This document shows, one piece after another, positions 42,282 through 51,933 of a DNA stretch of 64,000 bases. The stretch's first letter is position 1. Every line of letters begins with the position of its first letter. The translations under genes and the position numbers were made by a program. The notes under the pieces were generated by a model, which was not told the DNA's origin, did no database searches, and was given only the letters and a program-made list of their open reading frames with translations. Origin of the DNA: Rhinatrema bivittatum (Eukaryota > Chordata > Amphibia > Gymnophiona > Rhinatrematidae); NCBI RefSeq assembly GCF_901001135.1, contig NC_042618.1:302046624-302110623 (forward strand). The letters are read 5' to 3'.

Positions 42282-43098
42282 TGTTGCGGTTCTGGCCATG
42301 AGAGCCGCGACCAGACCCTTACCTCCGTTTTTCTGGACCTGTTCCCGCTTTCACTGGCCTAGTTCCTGTCTTGCTCGGCAGCGTCCCGGCGAGGGCTGCG
42401 CTGCTGTGAAGCCTTCCATGGACGCCCTGTCTCTAGGTGCGCGCGCGTGCGCCACTTGGGCGCTTTTCTAGCCCGTTTCCCGCCAGTGGTGACTCCGCCC
42501 AAATCCTGACATCAGAAGCCGTGGCCTTGATAAGCCGGCCGTGGCCACCCAGTCTTTGCCTTGCAACGGGCTTACCTACCGGATCCCTCTTGTGCTGTAC
42601 ACAGGAGCGTCCTGCTTTGCTAATTGCTCCGTTCTTGCTTGCCTGCTACAGTACCTGCTTGGTTCCTGCTTGCCTGCTACAGTGCCTGCTTGGTTCCTGC
42701 CTGCCTGCTACATTTCCTGCCTGGTTCCAGTATCCGAGTCTTGCTACAGTTCCTGCCTGGTTCCAGTACCTGAGTCTTGCTACAGTTCCTGCCTGGTTCC
42801 AGTATCCGAGTCTTGCTACAGTTCCTGCCTGGTTCCAGAACCCGAGCCCCATTACAGTATTGACCTACTGTCCTAGTCTGGTTCCAGTTCCCAGTCCTGA
42901 TCCACTACCGCCTAAGTCCCAGCGGTTGGGCTCCTATGGGCTCCTCCCGGGGGAGTACCAGCTTCCAGGGTGAACAGCACCTCTACGTCCAGCCTGAACA
43001 TCTGCCTCTCGGCCTGTGGTATACTAGAGACTTTTGAATACCTTTCCCAATCTCCTGCAGGTCGGCCCAAGGGTCCACTAAACTGACATTCCCTAACA
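42282..43098 (+). repeat. Ty3/gypsy solo LTR (LTR-C)
   Basis: Starts TGTTGCGGTTCTGG and ends CCCTAACA, following TG..CA. The left flank acgcg (42277-42281) matches the right flank acgtg (43099-43103) in four of five bases, consistent with a 5-bp TSD. A tandem block of ctgcctggttccag..gagtcttgctacagtt units lies inside (42650-42850). A CRE-like site TGACATCA (42507-42514) is one base from consensus. It shares the terminal 'cggcccaagggtccac' block with LTR-A. Confidence 0.75.
42640..42860 (+). repeat. Tandem ~39-bp units inside LTR-C
   Basis: Three to four copies of a roughly 39-bp unit (cttgctacagttcctgcctggttccagtatccgag and variants), preceded by related 28-bp units. The units explain the repetitive open frames on both strands, which I do not regard as genes. 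Confidence 0.85.
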
Positions 43099-43107
43099 AC
43101 GTGCGCA

Positions 43108-44131
43108 TGTTGTGACTGTTGCTGGCCGACGGCTTCACTCCGCCTACCTTTCCTTGTCTGCGACTCCTCCTGCTCTTGATGGATGCCTGGCTGCCACGGC
43201 GTCTGTCTGCTGTCCTCTTCGGCGTCCTCAGACCGGCTTGGGCGCTGCCTCCCGCCATGCTCTCCTGGTACCTTAGGGGGCACGTGCCGTGTGGCCCTCA
43301 TTCTTATTTCCTGATTGGTGCATTCCTCAGGGGCGCCCCCCTGTGATGACGTCACGCTGCCCGGATATTTAAGCCTACTGTTTATTGCTAGCCGTTGAGT
43401 TAGCAAGGGTAATCTTATGGATGTGATTAGCTCTCCGTACCCAGCTACTCTGCCTTCCAACTTCTATTGGACTCTTTCTGCTAACGGGGTACCTGCTCCT
43501 CGGGGGCCTCTTTGCTTCTTTCAGGTCGCTGTCAGATAACCGGTACTCACTCCTCAAGGGCCCATGTTCCCTGACCCATTGCCTGCATTCATCTCCTTTC
43601 CTACTTGGAGGAATTCGCTAAAGACTCCATCAGTGAGTACTACTATCATCTACTCCTCAGAGCTGTCTCCCTGGAACCAGGTACTCGCTCCTCGAGGGCC
43701 TGCCCCCGTTCCAGTGCCAGTGCCATCTCTTACTTGGAACTGCTCTGTGAGTACTTTGCTAACAAGTCTCTCTATCTCCAGGGATCTGGTACTCGCTCCT
43801 CGAGAGCCAGCTCTCCCTATCTCGGGGCTTCTCCATACTTGGGACTCTGTGAATGTTCTATTGTACTCATTTTCTCAGTTCTCTCCACTACAGCACTGCT
43901 ACCGGAGAAACTGCTGTTCCAGTGCCCTGGGGAATCCTAGCCCAGCTGGGCTACATCTTCTACTCACTACTGCCACCTCTGGTAGCTTCTCAAACTGTCT
44001 AAATAAAGAACTATCTGTATTTGTGTGTCCAGAGCTGAGCCTGACCTGTGGCCCCTCACGAGACTTCCCCCCGTGGGCGTAGTCAGCTGCCACAGTGTCC
44101 AAGGGTCCACCCAAAACCTCACTAACTGTAA
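43108..44131 (+). repeat. Ty3/gypsy LTR-B1
   Basis: Starts TGTTGTGACTG right after LTR-C and ends near aacctcactaactgtaac. It has a CRE (43347-43354) and TATTTAA (43366-43372), the 'gagttagcaagg' start of the transcribed region, and repeated 'ggtactcgctcctcgagggcc' units (43660-43820). The 3' block 'gtgtccaagggtccac' is shared with LTR-B2 and LTR-A. The right boundary is approximate. Confidence 0.65.
43347..43372 (+). promoter_or_regulatory. LTR-B1 promoter: CRE plus TATA-like box
   Basis: TGACGTCA (43347-43354) is followed by TATTTAA (43366-43372), 11 bases apart. The downstream 'gagttagcaagg' presumably lies near the transcription start. Confidence 0.7.
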
Positions 44132-44937
44132 CCGCGTGCCAGGCCCTCTTATTCATGTCATGGTGGGATCCTCAGGAGCATCCCCTCCACATGACGTCAC
44201 CCACCAGAAGTATTTAACCCATCCAGTCTATGCTTCCTATGAGTTAGCAAGGACTTCCTTCCTGCTTATTCCATTCCATTTGGAGATGCTTCGCTTCACT
44301 ACTTGAACTGTTTCCTGAACTCCTGGACTTAGAATGCCTTAGGTACCCGTTCCTCGGGGCCTTGTTACGTTCTGGCTATCCGCTTCTTGGAGGGCCTTCC
44401 TGCCTGAAGATTCCAGTTATCTTTGTTCGGGATCCTGTCTGTTCAGCCTTGTGAATGCTATTCTCACTTCCACCACCTTGGTGATGGAACTGCCAGTGTA
44501 CCTTATGCCTTGGGCCACTACCGTGCTTAATCCAGCTACCTTTCGACACTACGGAGTAAGTACCATCATCTACTTCGCTCTCCTGATCTCCTGCACCTCT
44601 CTGAACTACTACTCGCTGATCCTCGGCATACCCCGTGCTGTGGGCCACTACCGGATCTACCCTGAGGGGTGTCATCAAGAGAGGAGTTTCATGGCGTACC
44701 CCGTTCTGTGGGCCACTACCAGGGATATCATCATTGAGCAGCCTTTCTACTCTGGACTGTGTTTTCTCTCCATGCCGTGGGTACTATCCACGTTTCCAGT
44801 ATAATAAAGTCTCTCACATCTGTGTCTGTCTCAGTTGAGGCCATGCCTATCTTAGTGAGTCCCCACAGGGTTCCTCCCTGTGGGTAGAGTCAGCTCTCAC
44901 TATGATCCAGGGTCCACAGCCATACCAGATTATAACA
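44132..44937 (+). repeat. Ty3/gypsy LTR-B2, 5'-truncated
   Basis: Begins inside U3 at a point matching about 43280 of LTR-B1 (cgtgccaggccctc), then has CRE (44192-44199), TATTTAA (44211-44217), 'gagttagcaagg' and the repeated 'ccgtgctgtgggccactacc' units, and ends cagattataaca. It directly precedes the gag start near 44950, so it serves as the 5' LTR of copy 2. Confidence 0.7.
44192..44217 (+). promoter_or_regulatory. LTR-B2 promoter: CRE plus TATA-like box
   Basis: TGACGTCA (44192-44199) is followed by TATTTAA (44211-44217), again 11 bases apart, as in LTR-B1. Confidence 0.7.
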
Positions 44938-44950
44938 GATTGCTAACTCC

Positions 44951-45832
44951 ATGGACCTGGCTCAGGTCTCAGCCCTGCAGGCCATTCCTGGCCTGGCCCA
45001 ACGCATTGCTGATCAACAGAGGACCTTAGAGACATTGACACTGCTTTTAATTAGTTGAGTTCCCGACTGAATATTTCTACCACGTCTGATAAAGATGCCT
45101 TGTTGCATGTGGTTTCTGTTTGAACTGCTGTACCTTTATCAGCCCCTACTCGCTTCTCAGGAGATTCCCTGTTGTGTAGGGGCTTTCTCAACCAGTGCTG
45201 TATGCACTTCTCTCTTCAACCAACTTACTTCCCTACTGAATTAGCCAAGACCACATATATCCTGTCTCTTTTAGATGGGAGAGCCCTGGCCTGGACTTCA
45301 CCTCTATGGGAATGCAATGACCCAATCCTCAGTGACTTGCCAAGTTTTCTTGCTCTCTTCAAGTCAGTATTTGATGATCCAGCTCATAAGAATGTTGCTG
45401 GATATGCTCTTTTACACCTCTAACAAGGAGCTAAGCCACTTCCGGACTATATTATTAAATTTAAGACGCTGTCTTCAGAGCTTCATTGGGACCTGGGGTG
45501 CTTACGTGCAGTTTTCCTAGAGGGCCTTCACTCTCACATCAAGGATGAATTGGCCGCACGTGATTTGCCTGATACTCACTCATTGACTTTGCAGGCAGAA
45601 TTGATCATCGCCTGCGTGAGCTTTCATCTGAGGTAAAGAATCCTAAGAAACATTCATCAGGGAGTATGCGCTCATGGCCAACACCTGCTCCTCAGACTCA
45701 GCCTTCCCCTATCACTGAAGAAGATGAACCCAATCAACTAGGCTGCAGCCATCTTACTGCCAAAGAGAGATACTACAGTAAGAGATTAGGTCTCTGTATG
45801 TACTGCGGACAACTTGGCTATGTGGTTTAATC
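44951..45832 (+). pseudogene. Ty3/gypsy gag remnant with zinc knuckle
   Basis: Broken frames encode the capsid-like block FSGDSLLCRGFLNQCCMHF (about 45147-45205), FPTELAKTTYILSLLDGRAL, WTSPLWE, and farther on LCMYCGQLGYVV, which is a CCHC knuckle whose histidine has been lost or shifted, with a stop right after it. Gag packages element RNA. Frameshifts at about 45420 and 45600 separate the blocks. Confidence 0.85.
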
Positions 45833-46291
45833 ATGCCCCATCTGTCCGGGAAACATGCAGACCTAGGATCCACAGGAGGACTCTTCCTAGGTCTTACTAC
45901 ACCATCTCCTCCACTGTCTCTCCCAGTCTCAATTATTTCCGGGTCTCTTGAATTTCAGACTCTTGCACTTGTTGACTCTGGTGCAGGTGGCAATTTTATT
46001 CTAAAAAGGCTGGTGGAACATCTTCGGATTCCTATCGTTCCAACACCAACTCCGCTGCTTCTTTCTTCTATATACAGTGAGCCTCTCCCAGGAGAAGTCT
46101 CTTACACCACACAATCAATATGCCTGCATACAGGTTCTCTTCATACCGAGACCATCTCATTTCTGGTCCTTGACAAAGCCATTCATCCAGTAGTACTTGG
46201 TCTACAATGGCTGCAAGACCATACACCCCAGTTTGACTGGGCACCCTGGAACTATCACAATGGGGAGCAGCTTGTCACAACCGATGCTTGA
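45833..46291 (+). pseudogene. Ty3/gypsy aspartic protease
   Basis: A 152-residue frame. It starts within the knuckle linker (PHLSGKHADLG), then a LEFQTLALVDSGAGGNFI block (about residues 43-60) with the catalytic DSGA, and VVLGLQWLQDHTPQFDW near the end. The DSG triplet and the LG.QWL flap-to-RT boundary are intact, so the protease itself may have been lost late. It cleaves the polyprotein in the family. The upstream gag link and downstream RT link are both broken. Confidence 0.88.
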
Positions 46292-47280
46292 AGAAAGTAA
46301 CACCTATGCCCTGCATGTCAACCTCTACTACTCTCCCAGGTTTGCCACCACAATACTCATCATTTCAAGATGTGTTTTTGAAAAAAGCAGCAGATGTATT
46401 ACCACCACACCGGTCCTTCGACTGTGCTAATAATTTAAAGCCTAATTCAGAGCCCCCTAGAGGAAGGGTTTACCCACTTTCTCTTTCAGAGACTGAGGCC
46501 ATGACAGCCTATATTCAAGAAAATTTACAAAAAGTATTTATCCAGCCTTCAAGACACCTGCCGGAGCCGGATTCTTTTTTGTTGGCAAGAAGGATCGATC
46601 TCTTCATCCATGTATAGACTACAGAGGACTTAATGAAATTACTATAAAAGACCGAAATCCTTTACCTTTGATTTCAGATTTATTCAACAGACTCCAGGGA
46701 GCCAAGATTTTTATGAAACTAGACCTAAAAGGGGCATACAACCTGGTCCGCATTCATCAAGGAGACGAGTGGAAGACAGCCTTTAATACTCGCGACAGCC
46801 ATTTCGAGTACTTGGTCATGCCTTTTGGCCTGTGTAATGCTCCGGCCGTATTCCAAAATATGATGCATGAGATTCTGCAAGATATGCTTTACCAATGTGT
46901 GGTTGTGTATTTAGACGACATACTAATTTTTTCCTAAGATCTACAAAGTCATCAGGTAGATGTTGACAGAGTCCTGCAAAGACTATGTGATAACCGTCTT
47001 TACGCTAAGCTTGAAAAGTGTGCCTTCCACCAGGAGTCTGTTCCCATTTTGGGCTATGTGGTGTCCAGCAGAGGTTTCCAGATGGATCCATAAAAGACCA
47101 AAAGTATACAGGACTGGCCTCAACCCACTGGTCTCAAAGCACTCCGCTGCTTCTTCTGCTTCATCAATTATTATCGCACATTCATCCAACACTACTCTAC
47201 ATGACAAAGAAGGGAGCCAACCCTTCACAAGGGTCTCCAGAAGCTGTTGCGGCTTTTCAAACCCCAAAGGGCTGGTACAG
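46292..47280 (+). pseudogene. Ty3/gypsy reverse transcriptase
   Basis: The segment begins with FQDVFLKKAADVLPPHRSFD and SEPPRGRVYPLS (46360-46480). A frameshift near 46565 separates it from the finger block RPCIDYRGLN-like (46605-46630). The frame 46668-46937 has KIFMKLDLKGAYNLVRI (first catalytic aspartate), a PFGLCNAPAVFQNMM block and VVYLDDILIFS (the YLDD pair). All three RT aspartates are present. A stop follows YLDDILIFS (TAA in place of a sense codon). The thumb and connection continue to about 47280 in other phases. Confidence 0.9.
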
Positions 47281-47395
47281 GTGAAGCTCCAGCGGCCTCT
47301 AGCTTCAGCCCATGCCACCTGCTGATACTGGGGATCCGTAGGTCCTCACCTACGGGTTGCGTCAAGCCCACCTCAGCCCAAGGGTCCACCTCTGA
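47262..47395 (+). repeat. Ty3/gypsy LTR 3' fragment
   Basis: The words ggtgaagctcc..gg..ctctagc, ccatgccacctgct, ggatccgtaggtcctcacc and finally cagcccaagggtccacct match the 3' end of LTR-A (cttccaagggtgaagcta..ggcccaagggtccac). This truncated LTR end lies directly after the broken RT. Confidence 0.5.
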
Positions 47396-47445
47396 GGCAA
47401 CACCCATCCCTTGGGAGAGGCATCTGTGGTGAGTATTATCTGATG

Positions 47446-48140
47446 TCAAGGAGGTCGTAGAGGTGATCCCATCATTAGTGTGGATGGGAGTAGCCACCAT
47501 TGTAGGTCTTTTTTCATACTGACCATTATGTGAATGGGGGTAAACAGTGGATGTAGGAATTGAGTCCATTGATGTTTGAGGCCCCATTGGAGGTGACGCA
47601 TGTGTAGACGTGTGTGCGGGATGACATAGATAGATGCTGCCATGTGTCCTAGAATGATCATGATGTGACGAGCCGGGACTGTCATGATATGCAGAAGGAC
47701 TAAAGACAGTGTGCGAATAGCTAATGCTTGTGGGTGCAGTAGGAATGCCTTGTCTTGAACAGTGTCTATATAGGCCCCAATGAACTTTAAGGTTTGTGTT
47801 GGCTGTAGGTTTGACTTCTCATAGTTGATCAGGAGACCTAGATTGCCGAGGCAAGAAATGGTGTGAAGTAGATTGTTTTGCAGGAGAGACTGGTTGGGTG
47901 CTACTAGAAGCCAGTCGTCCAGGTAAGGAAATATTTGCACCCCCTGACGATGGAGGTGTGCCACCGCTACTGCTAGACTTTTGGTGAAGACTCTGGGGGC
48001 AGAGGAGAGGCCAAATGGAAGTACTTTGTATTGGAAATGCCAGTTGTCCATCTGGAAGCAAGCAGAGGTAACACCAGGAATTGGGATGCATTGGTATGTG
48101 AGCATATGCATCCTTCAAGTCCAGTGAACACATTCAATCA
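47446..48140 (-). pseudogene. DIRS reverse transcriptase, palm and thumb
   Basis: After the insertion the minus-strand frame begins MCSLDLKDAYAHIPMHP (first catalytic aspartate) in one phase, and the longer 221-residue phase holds FQYKVLPFGLSSAPRVFTK, VQIFPYLDDWLLVAPNQ (the YLDD catalytic pair) and a GLLINYEKSNLQPTQTL..FIGAYIDT block. This order is typical of DIRS RT and differs from gypsy (YLDDWLL with a tryptophan after the aspartates). A frameshift separates the first block from the second. The thumb and connection continue to 47446. Confidence 0.92.
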
Positions 48141-49680
48141 TAGAGATGTGAATCGTGTCCTCGATCGTCTTAACGATCGATTTCGGCTGGGAGGGGGAGG
48201 GAATCGTATTGTTGCCGTTTGGGTGTGTGAAGTATCGTGAAAATCGTTAAAATCGTGAGCCGGCACACTAAAACCCCCTAAAACCCACCCCCGACCCTTT
48301 AAATTAAATCCCCCACCCTCCCGAACCCACCCCCCCCAAATGCCTTAAATTACCTGGGGGTCCAGCGGCACACTAAAACACGGCACACTAAAACCCCCTA
48401 AAACCCACCCCGACCCTTTAAATTAAATCCCCCCACCCTCCCGAACCCCCCCCCAAATGCCTTAAATTACCTGGGGGTCCGTAGCGGCGGTCCGTAGCTT
48501 AAATTACCTCCGTAGCCTTAAATTACCTCCGTAGCGGCGGTCCGTAGCTAAATCGGGGGAAGGGGGAGAGCAGGAAAACCGGCACACTAAATCGTGTAGT
48601 CTTCAGCCGGCACCATTTTGCAAAATGGCCGCCGCAAAATGGCGGCGGCCATAGACCAAAACGATTCGACGCAGGAGGTCGTTCCGGACCCCCGCTGGAC
48701 TTTTGGCAAGTCTTGTGGGGGTCAGGAGGCCCCCCCAAGCTGGCCAAAAGTTCCTGGGGGTCCAGCGGGGGTCCGGGAGCGATTTCCTGCCGCGAATCGT
48801 TTTCCGTACGGAAAATGGTGCCGGCAGGAGATCGACTGCAGGAGGTCATTCAGCGGGGGTCCGGAACCCTTGCTGCACGACCTCCTGCAGTCGATCTCCT
48901 GCCGGCACCATTTTCCGTATGGACAATGGCGCCGGCCATACGCGTATGGCCGGCGCCATTTTCCGTACGGAAAACGATTCACGGCAGGAGATCGCTCCCG
49001 GACCCCCGCTGGACCCCCAGGAACTTTTGGCCAGCTTGGGGGGACCTCCTGACCCCCACAAGACTTGGCAAAAGTCCAGCGGGGGTCCGGAACGACCTCC
49101 TGCGTCGAATCGTTTTGGTCTATGGCCGCCGCCATTTTGCGGCGGCCATTTTGCAAAATGGTGCCGGCTGAAGACTACACGATTTAGTGTGCCGGTTTTC
49201 CTGCTCTCCCCCTTCCCCCGATTTAGCTACGGACCGCCGCTACGGAGGTAATTTAAGGCTACGGAGGTAATTTAAGGCTACGGAGGTAATTTAAGCTACG
49301 GACCGCCGCTACGGACCCCCAGGTAATTTAAGGCATTTGGGGGGTGGGGGTTCGGGAGGGTGGGGGATTTAATTTTAAGGGTCGGGGTGGGTTTTAGGGG
49401 GTTTTAGTGTGCCGTGTTTTAGTGTGCCGCTGGAGCCCCAGGTAATTTAAGGCATTTGGGAGGGGGGTTCGGGAGGGTGGGGGATTTAATTTAAAGGGTC
49501 GGGGGTGGGTTTTAGGGTGTTTTAGTGTGCCGGTTTTCCTGCCCTCCCCCTTCCCCCGATTTACAATTTTTTGACGATAAATCGGGGGAATTGGTATTGT
49601 ATCGTGGCCCTAACGATTTTTGATGATTTAAAATATATCGGACGATATTTTAAATCGTCAAAAAACAATTTACATCCCTA
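48141..49680. mobile_element. hAT-type foldback element with nested palindromes
   Basis: The ends are tagagatgtgaatcg and the inverse of tagggatgtaaattg. The flanks carry ttcaatca on both sides (48133-48140 and 49681-49688), an exact 8-bp TSD. The arms, about 48258-48885 and 48900-49535, are largely complementary, and a perfect 36-bp palindrome lies at 48925-48960. The left arm contains a tandem copy of a block of about 115 bases (ggcacactaaaac..gaccctttaaatt), and matching copies lie in the right arm. The open frames on both strands come from the inverted arms and are not genes. It interrupts the DIRS RT and carries no transposase. Confidence 0.93.
48925..48960. repeat. Perfect 36-bp palindrome
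   Basis: The half aatggcgccggccatacg is followed at once by its exact reverse complement. It is CpG- and G/C-rich, sits near the centre of the foldback, and could extrude as a cruciform. Confidence 0.95.
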
Positions 49681-50104
49681 TTCAATCATTGGGCTGAAGG
49701 AAGGGAAGAATGGACTTGAGAGAAGTCATCTTGAATTTTTCCTTGTGGATGTATTTGTTGAGCGCACGTAGGTCCAGGATTGGACATAGGCCTCCTGGTT
49801 TCTTGGGAATAAGGAAGTATTGTGAATAGAAACCGGGATGAGGTGTCGAGGAGGGTAGTTCCTGAATGCAGTTTTGCTGGAGGAGCATCTTGATTTCCCG
49901 AAGGAGAGGGCCCTGGTGTACTGTTCGGTGTTTCTGGGGAACTAAGTGTGGTATGGTTGGGAAGGACGTAAAGTGGAGAGAGTAACTTTCTTTTATTATT
50001 GTGAGGACCCATTGATTGGATGTGATATTGGACCATGCTGGGAGGAATCTGGATAACCTTCCTCCCACTGTTGATGTCTGAGCCGGTGGCAGATTTATCT
50101 TCAA
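49681..50104 (-). pseudogene. DIRS reverse transcriptase, N-terminal part
   Basis: A 140-residue frame with WVLTIIKESYSLHF, IKMLLQQNCIQELP, GFYSQYFLIPKKPGG and PILDLRALNKYIH, then FKMTSLKSILPFL. These are the finger blocks of a DIRS RT (YS.YF.VPKK.GG.RP.LDLR.LN). It ends with QPND and a TGA at the insertion site, and the other side reads on with MCSLDLKDAY. The TGA sits where the family has a tryptophan codon. The stop lies in the target sequence shared by both sides of the insertion. Confidence 0.92.
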
Positions 50105-50109
50105 AAACC

Positions 50110-50998
50110 CTACTGGGTTTTTGAAGGTTGGGAGTCTGCTGGTGGACGGGTCTGTCGAGGAGCTCTTGTCCTCAGTTGTGAACCTTGTGGTTAGTAAGGT
50201 TGTTGTCGAGCTGGCTGGTAAGGTTGAGGCCTTTAATAGGAGTATGGCCTGTAGGTCCTTTGGTAACTTGGCTTCTTGTAAGATGGGTATTTTCGCCTGA
50301 ATGATATAGGCTGATGTGGAGATGTCAGGGACAACACAGCTGTTTTTTGTTCCTTGAGCTTTGTGACTGTTTTGGTGAAATTGTCACCAAATAGGTTATC
50401 CGGTCAGCATGGAAGGTTAGCCAGCTTGTCATGGACATCGTCCCTGATGGCGCTTGACTGGAGCCATGCCAATCACCATGCTGCTATAGAATTTGCTGAA
50501 GTTTTGGAGGAAACCTGGAAGTCCTCATATATGGAATGCAGAAGGTGTCTGAGACCCTTTTCCATGATGTGGTATTCCGTAGGCTGGGTGGAGTCTGAGG
50601 ATCCTTGCATCAGGTAAGGTTTCAGAGCCTGCAAGTTCTCAAACAGGTACTGTGCGATAAAAAACTGATGGTTTTGAATTTTTGCATTAAGCATGCTAGA
50701 TTGGTAGGACTGCTTCATGAAATCATCGATGAATTTTGTATCTCAAGATGGTGGTGTGTTCGAGTGCAGCCTAGACATTTTTGCCTTTTGCATTGCAGAT
50801 TTTATGACCACCGATTGATGTGGTAGCTAAACCATAGAATAAAAGGGGGGAGTACCTCATGCGATACTTGCTGTCTGTTTTATGTGAAGTTGATGGAGTA
50901 GTGAGAGGGGTGTCCCAAGCTTTCTCCATCAGTGAATTCAGCACTTGGTGTTAAAGCAGTGCTACGGTTTCACTGGGAGTGTCAAATATTTTAAGATG
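50110..50998 (-). pseudogene. DIRS gag-like, C-terminal part
   Basis: Minus-strand frames include MKQSYQSSMLNAKIQNHQFF, LKPYLMQGSSDSTQPTEYHI and FQVSSKTSANSIAAW, followed by RDDVHDKLANLPC in an adjacent phase and a Q/P-rich stretch (PYQPARQQPYPQG) just before the RT frame. In DIRS elements this region is the capsid-like part. Several stops interrupt it (for example after SIAAW). Confidence 0.7.
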
Positions 50999-51002
50999 CC
51001 CA

Positions 51003-51707
51003 TCATGAAGTTTCCCTTGTCTCTACATTAAGGAGTAGACCTACTTTTTCTAAAAATTGTGAATATGTTAGGTCTTCAGGCAGAGATGCAGGTTCGGGCG
51101 GGATAGCTGGGTCTGAGGGGTAACCCGTAGATGAATTATCTGAAGAAGATGTAAGTATAAATTCTTCCAAAGGCATTGATGGCCTCTGTGGGTGGACCTT
51201 CGGTGATGGTCCGGGAATAGAGGGGTCTTCCGGAATAGGTGGAATCTCCACTGGACTAAGTGGTGGGGCCAGATGTTGTTGTTCTACAAACTGTAAAAAT
51301 TGCGATAGGATGTTTGTTATCTGGGTAATAGCTTGTGAAGCTAATCCAGAGGTAGAGGGTATGGAAGGTAAGGTCTCTACCGGCGGTGGAGCAGTAGGAG
51401 CTGCAGTTATCAATGGGCTATTCGGCTGTACCAGGATTGGTGGAGGTGATACAATCCTATGAGGTTGTAGGCCTGGCGATGGATCCGAAAGCCACCCTGA
51501 AGAGGATGATCGGCTGTCCGAGAAACGTGGTGGAGATACGTCTTGGTTGGAATCGACCACTAGGAGTGGAGATGGCTCCCTAGGTCTCTTATGGCCAGAC
51601 ATGTTTCTTTGGCTTTGGCTGCGTCGGCTGTTTTGGTTTCTGAGAGCCTGCATCGACATGCGTCGAATGCATTGGTGGTGCGTCGACTTGACGCAGTTTC
51701 GATGCAC
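51003..51707 (-). pseudogene. DIRS gag-like, middle part
   Basis: A 234-residue frame. It contains MSGHKRPREPSPLL, serine-rich SDSRSSSSGWLSDPSPG, a proline-rich section with PPIPEDPSIPGPSP, and SQFLEKVGLLLNVE at the end. No enzymatic motif is expected here. The N-terminal residues come from the repeated codons described at 51650-51905 and may be in the wrong frame. Confidence 0.7.
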
Positions 51708-51905
51708 TCTCCTTAGTGCGTCGGTGCATCAGTGCGTCGATGTATTGCAGGTGCGTCAGTGCATGGATGCACCAGAGGTGCGTCAGTGTGTTGGTGCTTC
51801 GGATGTGAGTCAGATGGAACTCGTTCCCTGCCTCATTGAGCCGATGGCGTCAATATGGCATGCGGACGTGATGCCTTTGACGCATTCTCCGTGCCGTGCA
51901 CTGGT
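51650..51905 (-). repeat. Degenerate GCGTCGATGCA-type tandem array in DIRS gag
   Basis: About 15 loosely repeated words such as gtgcgtcgatg, gtgcgtcagtgcat and ggatgcacc in the gag region. On the minus strand it would encode a short-period D/A/H/R-rich segment. It is too variable for a clean period. Confidence 0.65.
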
Positions 51906-51933
51906 TCTTTAAGGGGCATCGGCAGTTGGTGTT

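Larger units (their letters stand above)
44938..47280 (+). mobile_element. Ty3/gypsy copy 2: gag, protease, reverse transcriptase
   Basis: The internal region starts with an ATG near 44951 (a MDLAQVSALQAI-type start) and carries gag, a zinc knuckle, protease and RT up to the connection (TKKGANPSQ). It stops before RNase H, and an LTR end fragment follows at about 47262. No integrase is present. Stops and frameshifts run throughout. Confidence 0.88.

Noticed and set aside
42437..42973. 178-residue open frame with internal repeats
   Set aside because: It lies inside an LTR and reflects the tandem units; the frames on both strands share the repeat.
45172..46291. Possible domesticated gag/protease host gene
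   Set aside because: It is flanked by LTRs and RT in normal order, with stops and frameshifts; there is no sign of preserved coding.
48523..49251. Several overlapping open frames of 100 to 182 residues on both strands
   Set aside because: They are mirror images from the inverted arms of the hAT foldback; the same amino-acid text appears on both strands, and no domain is present.
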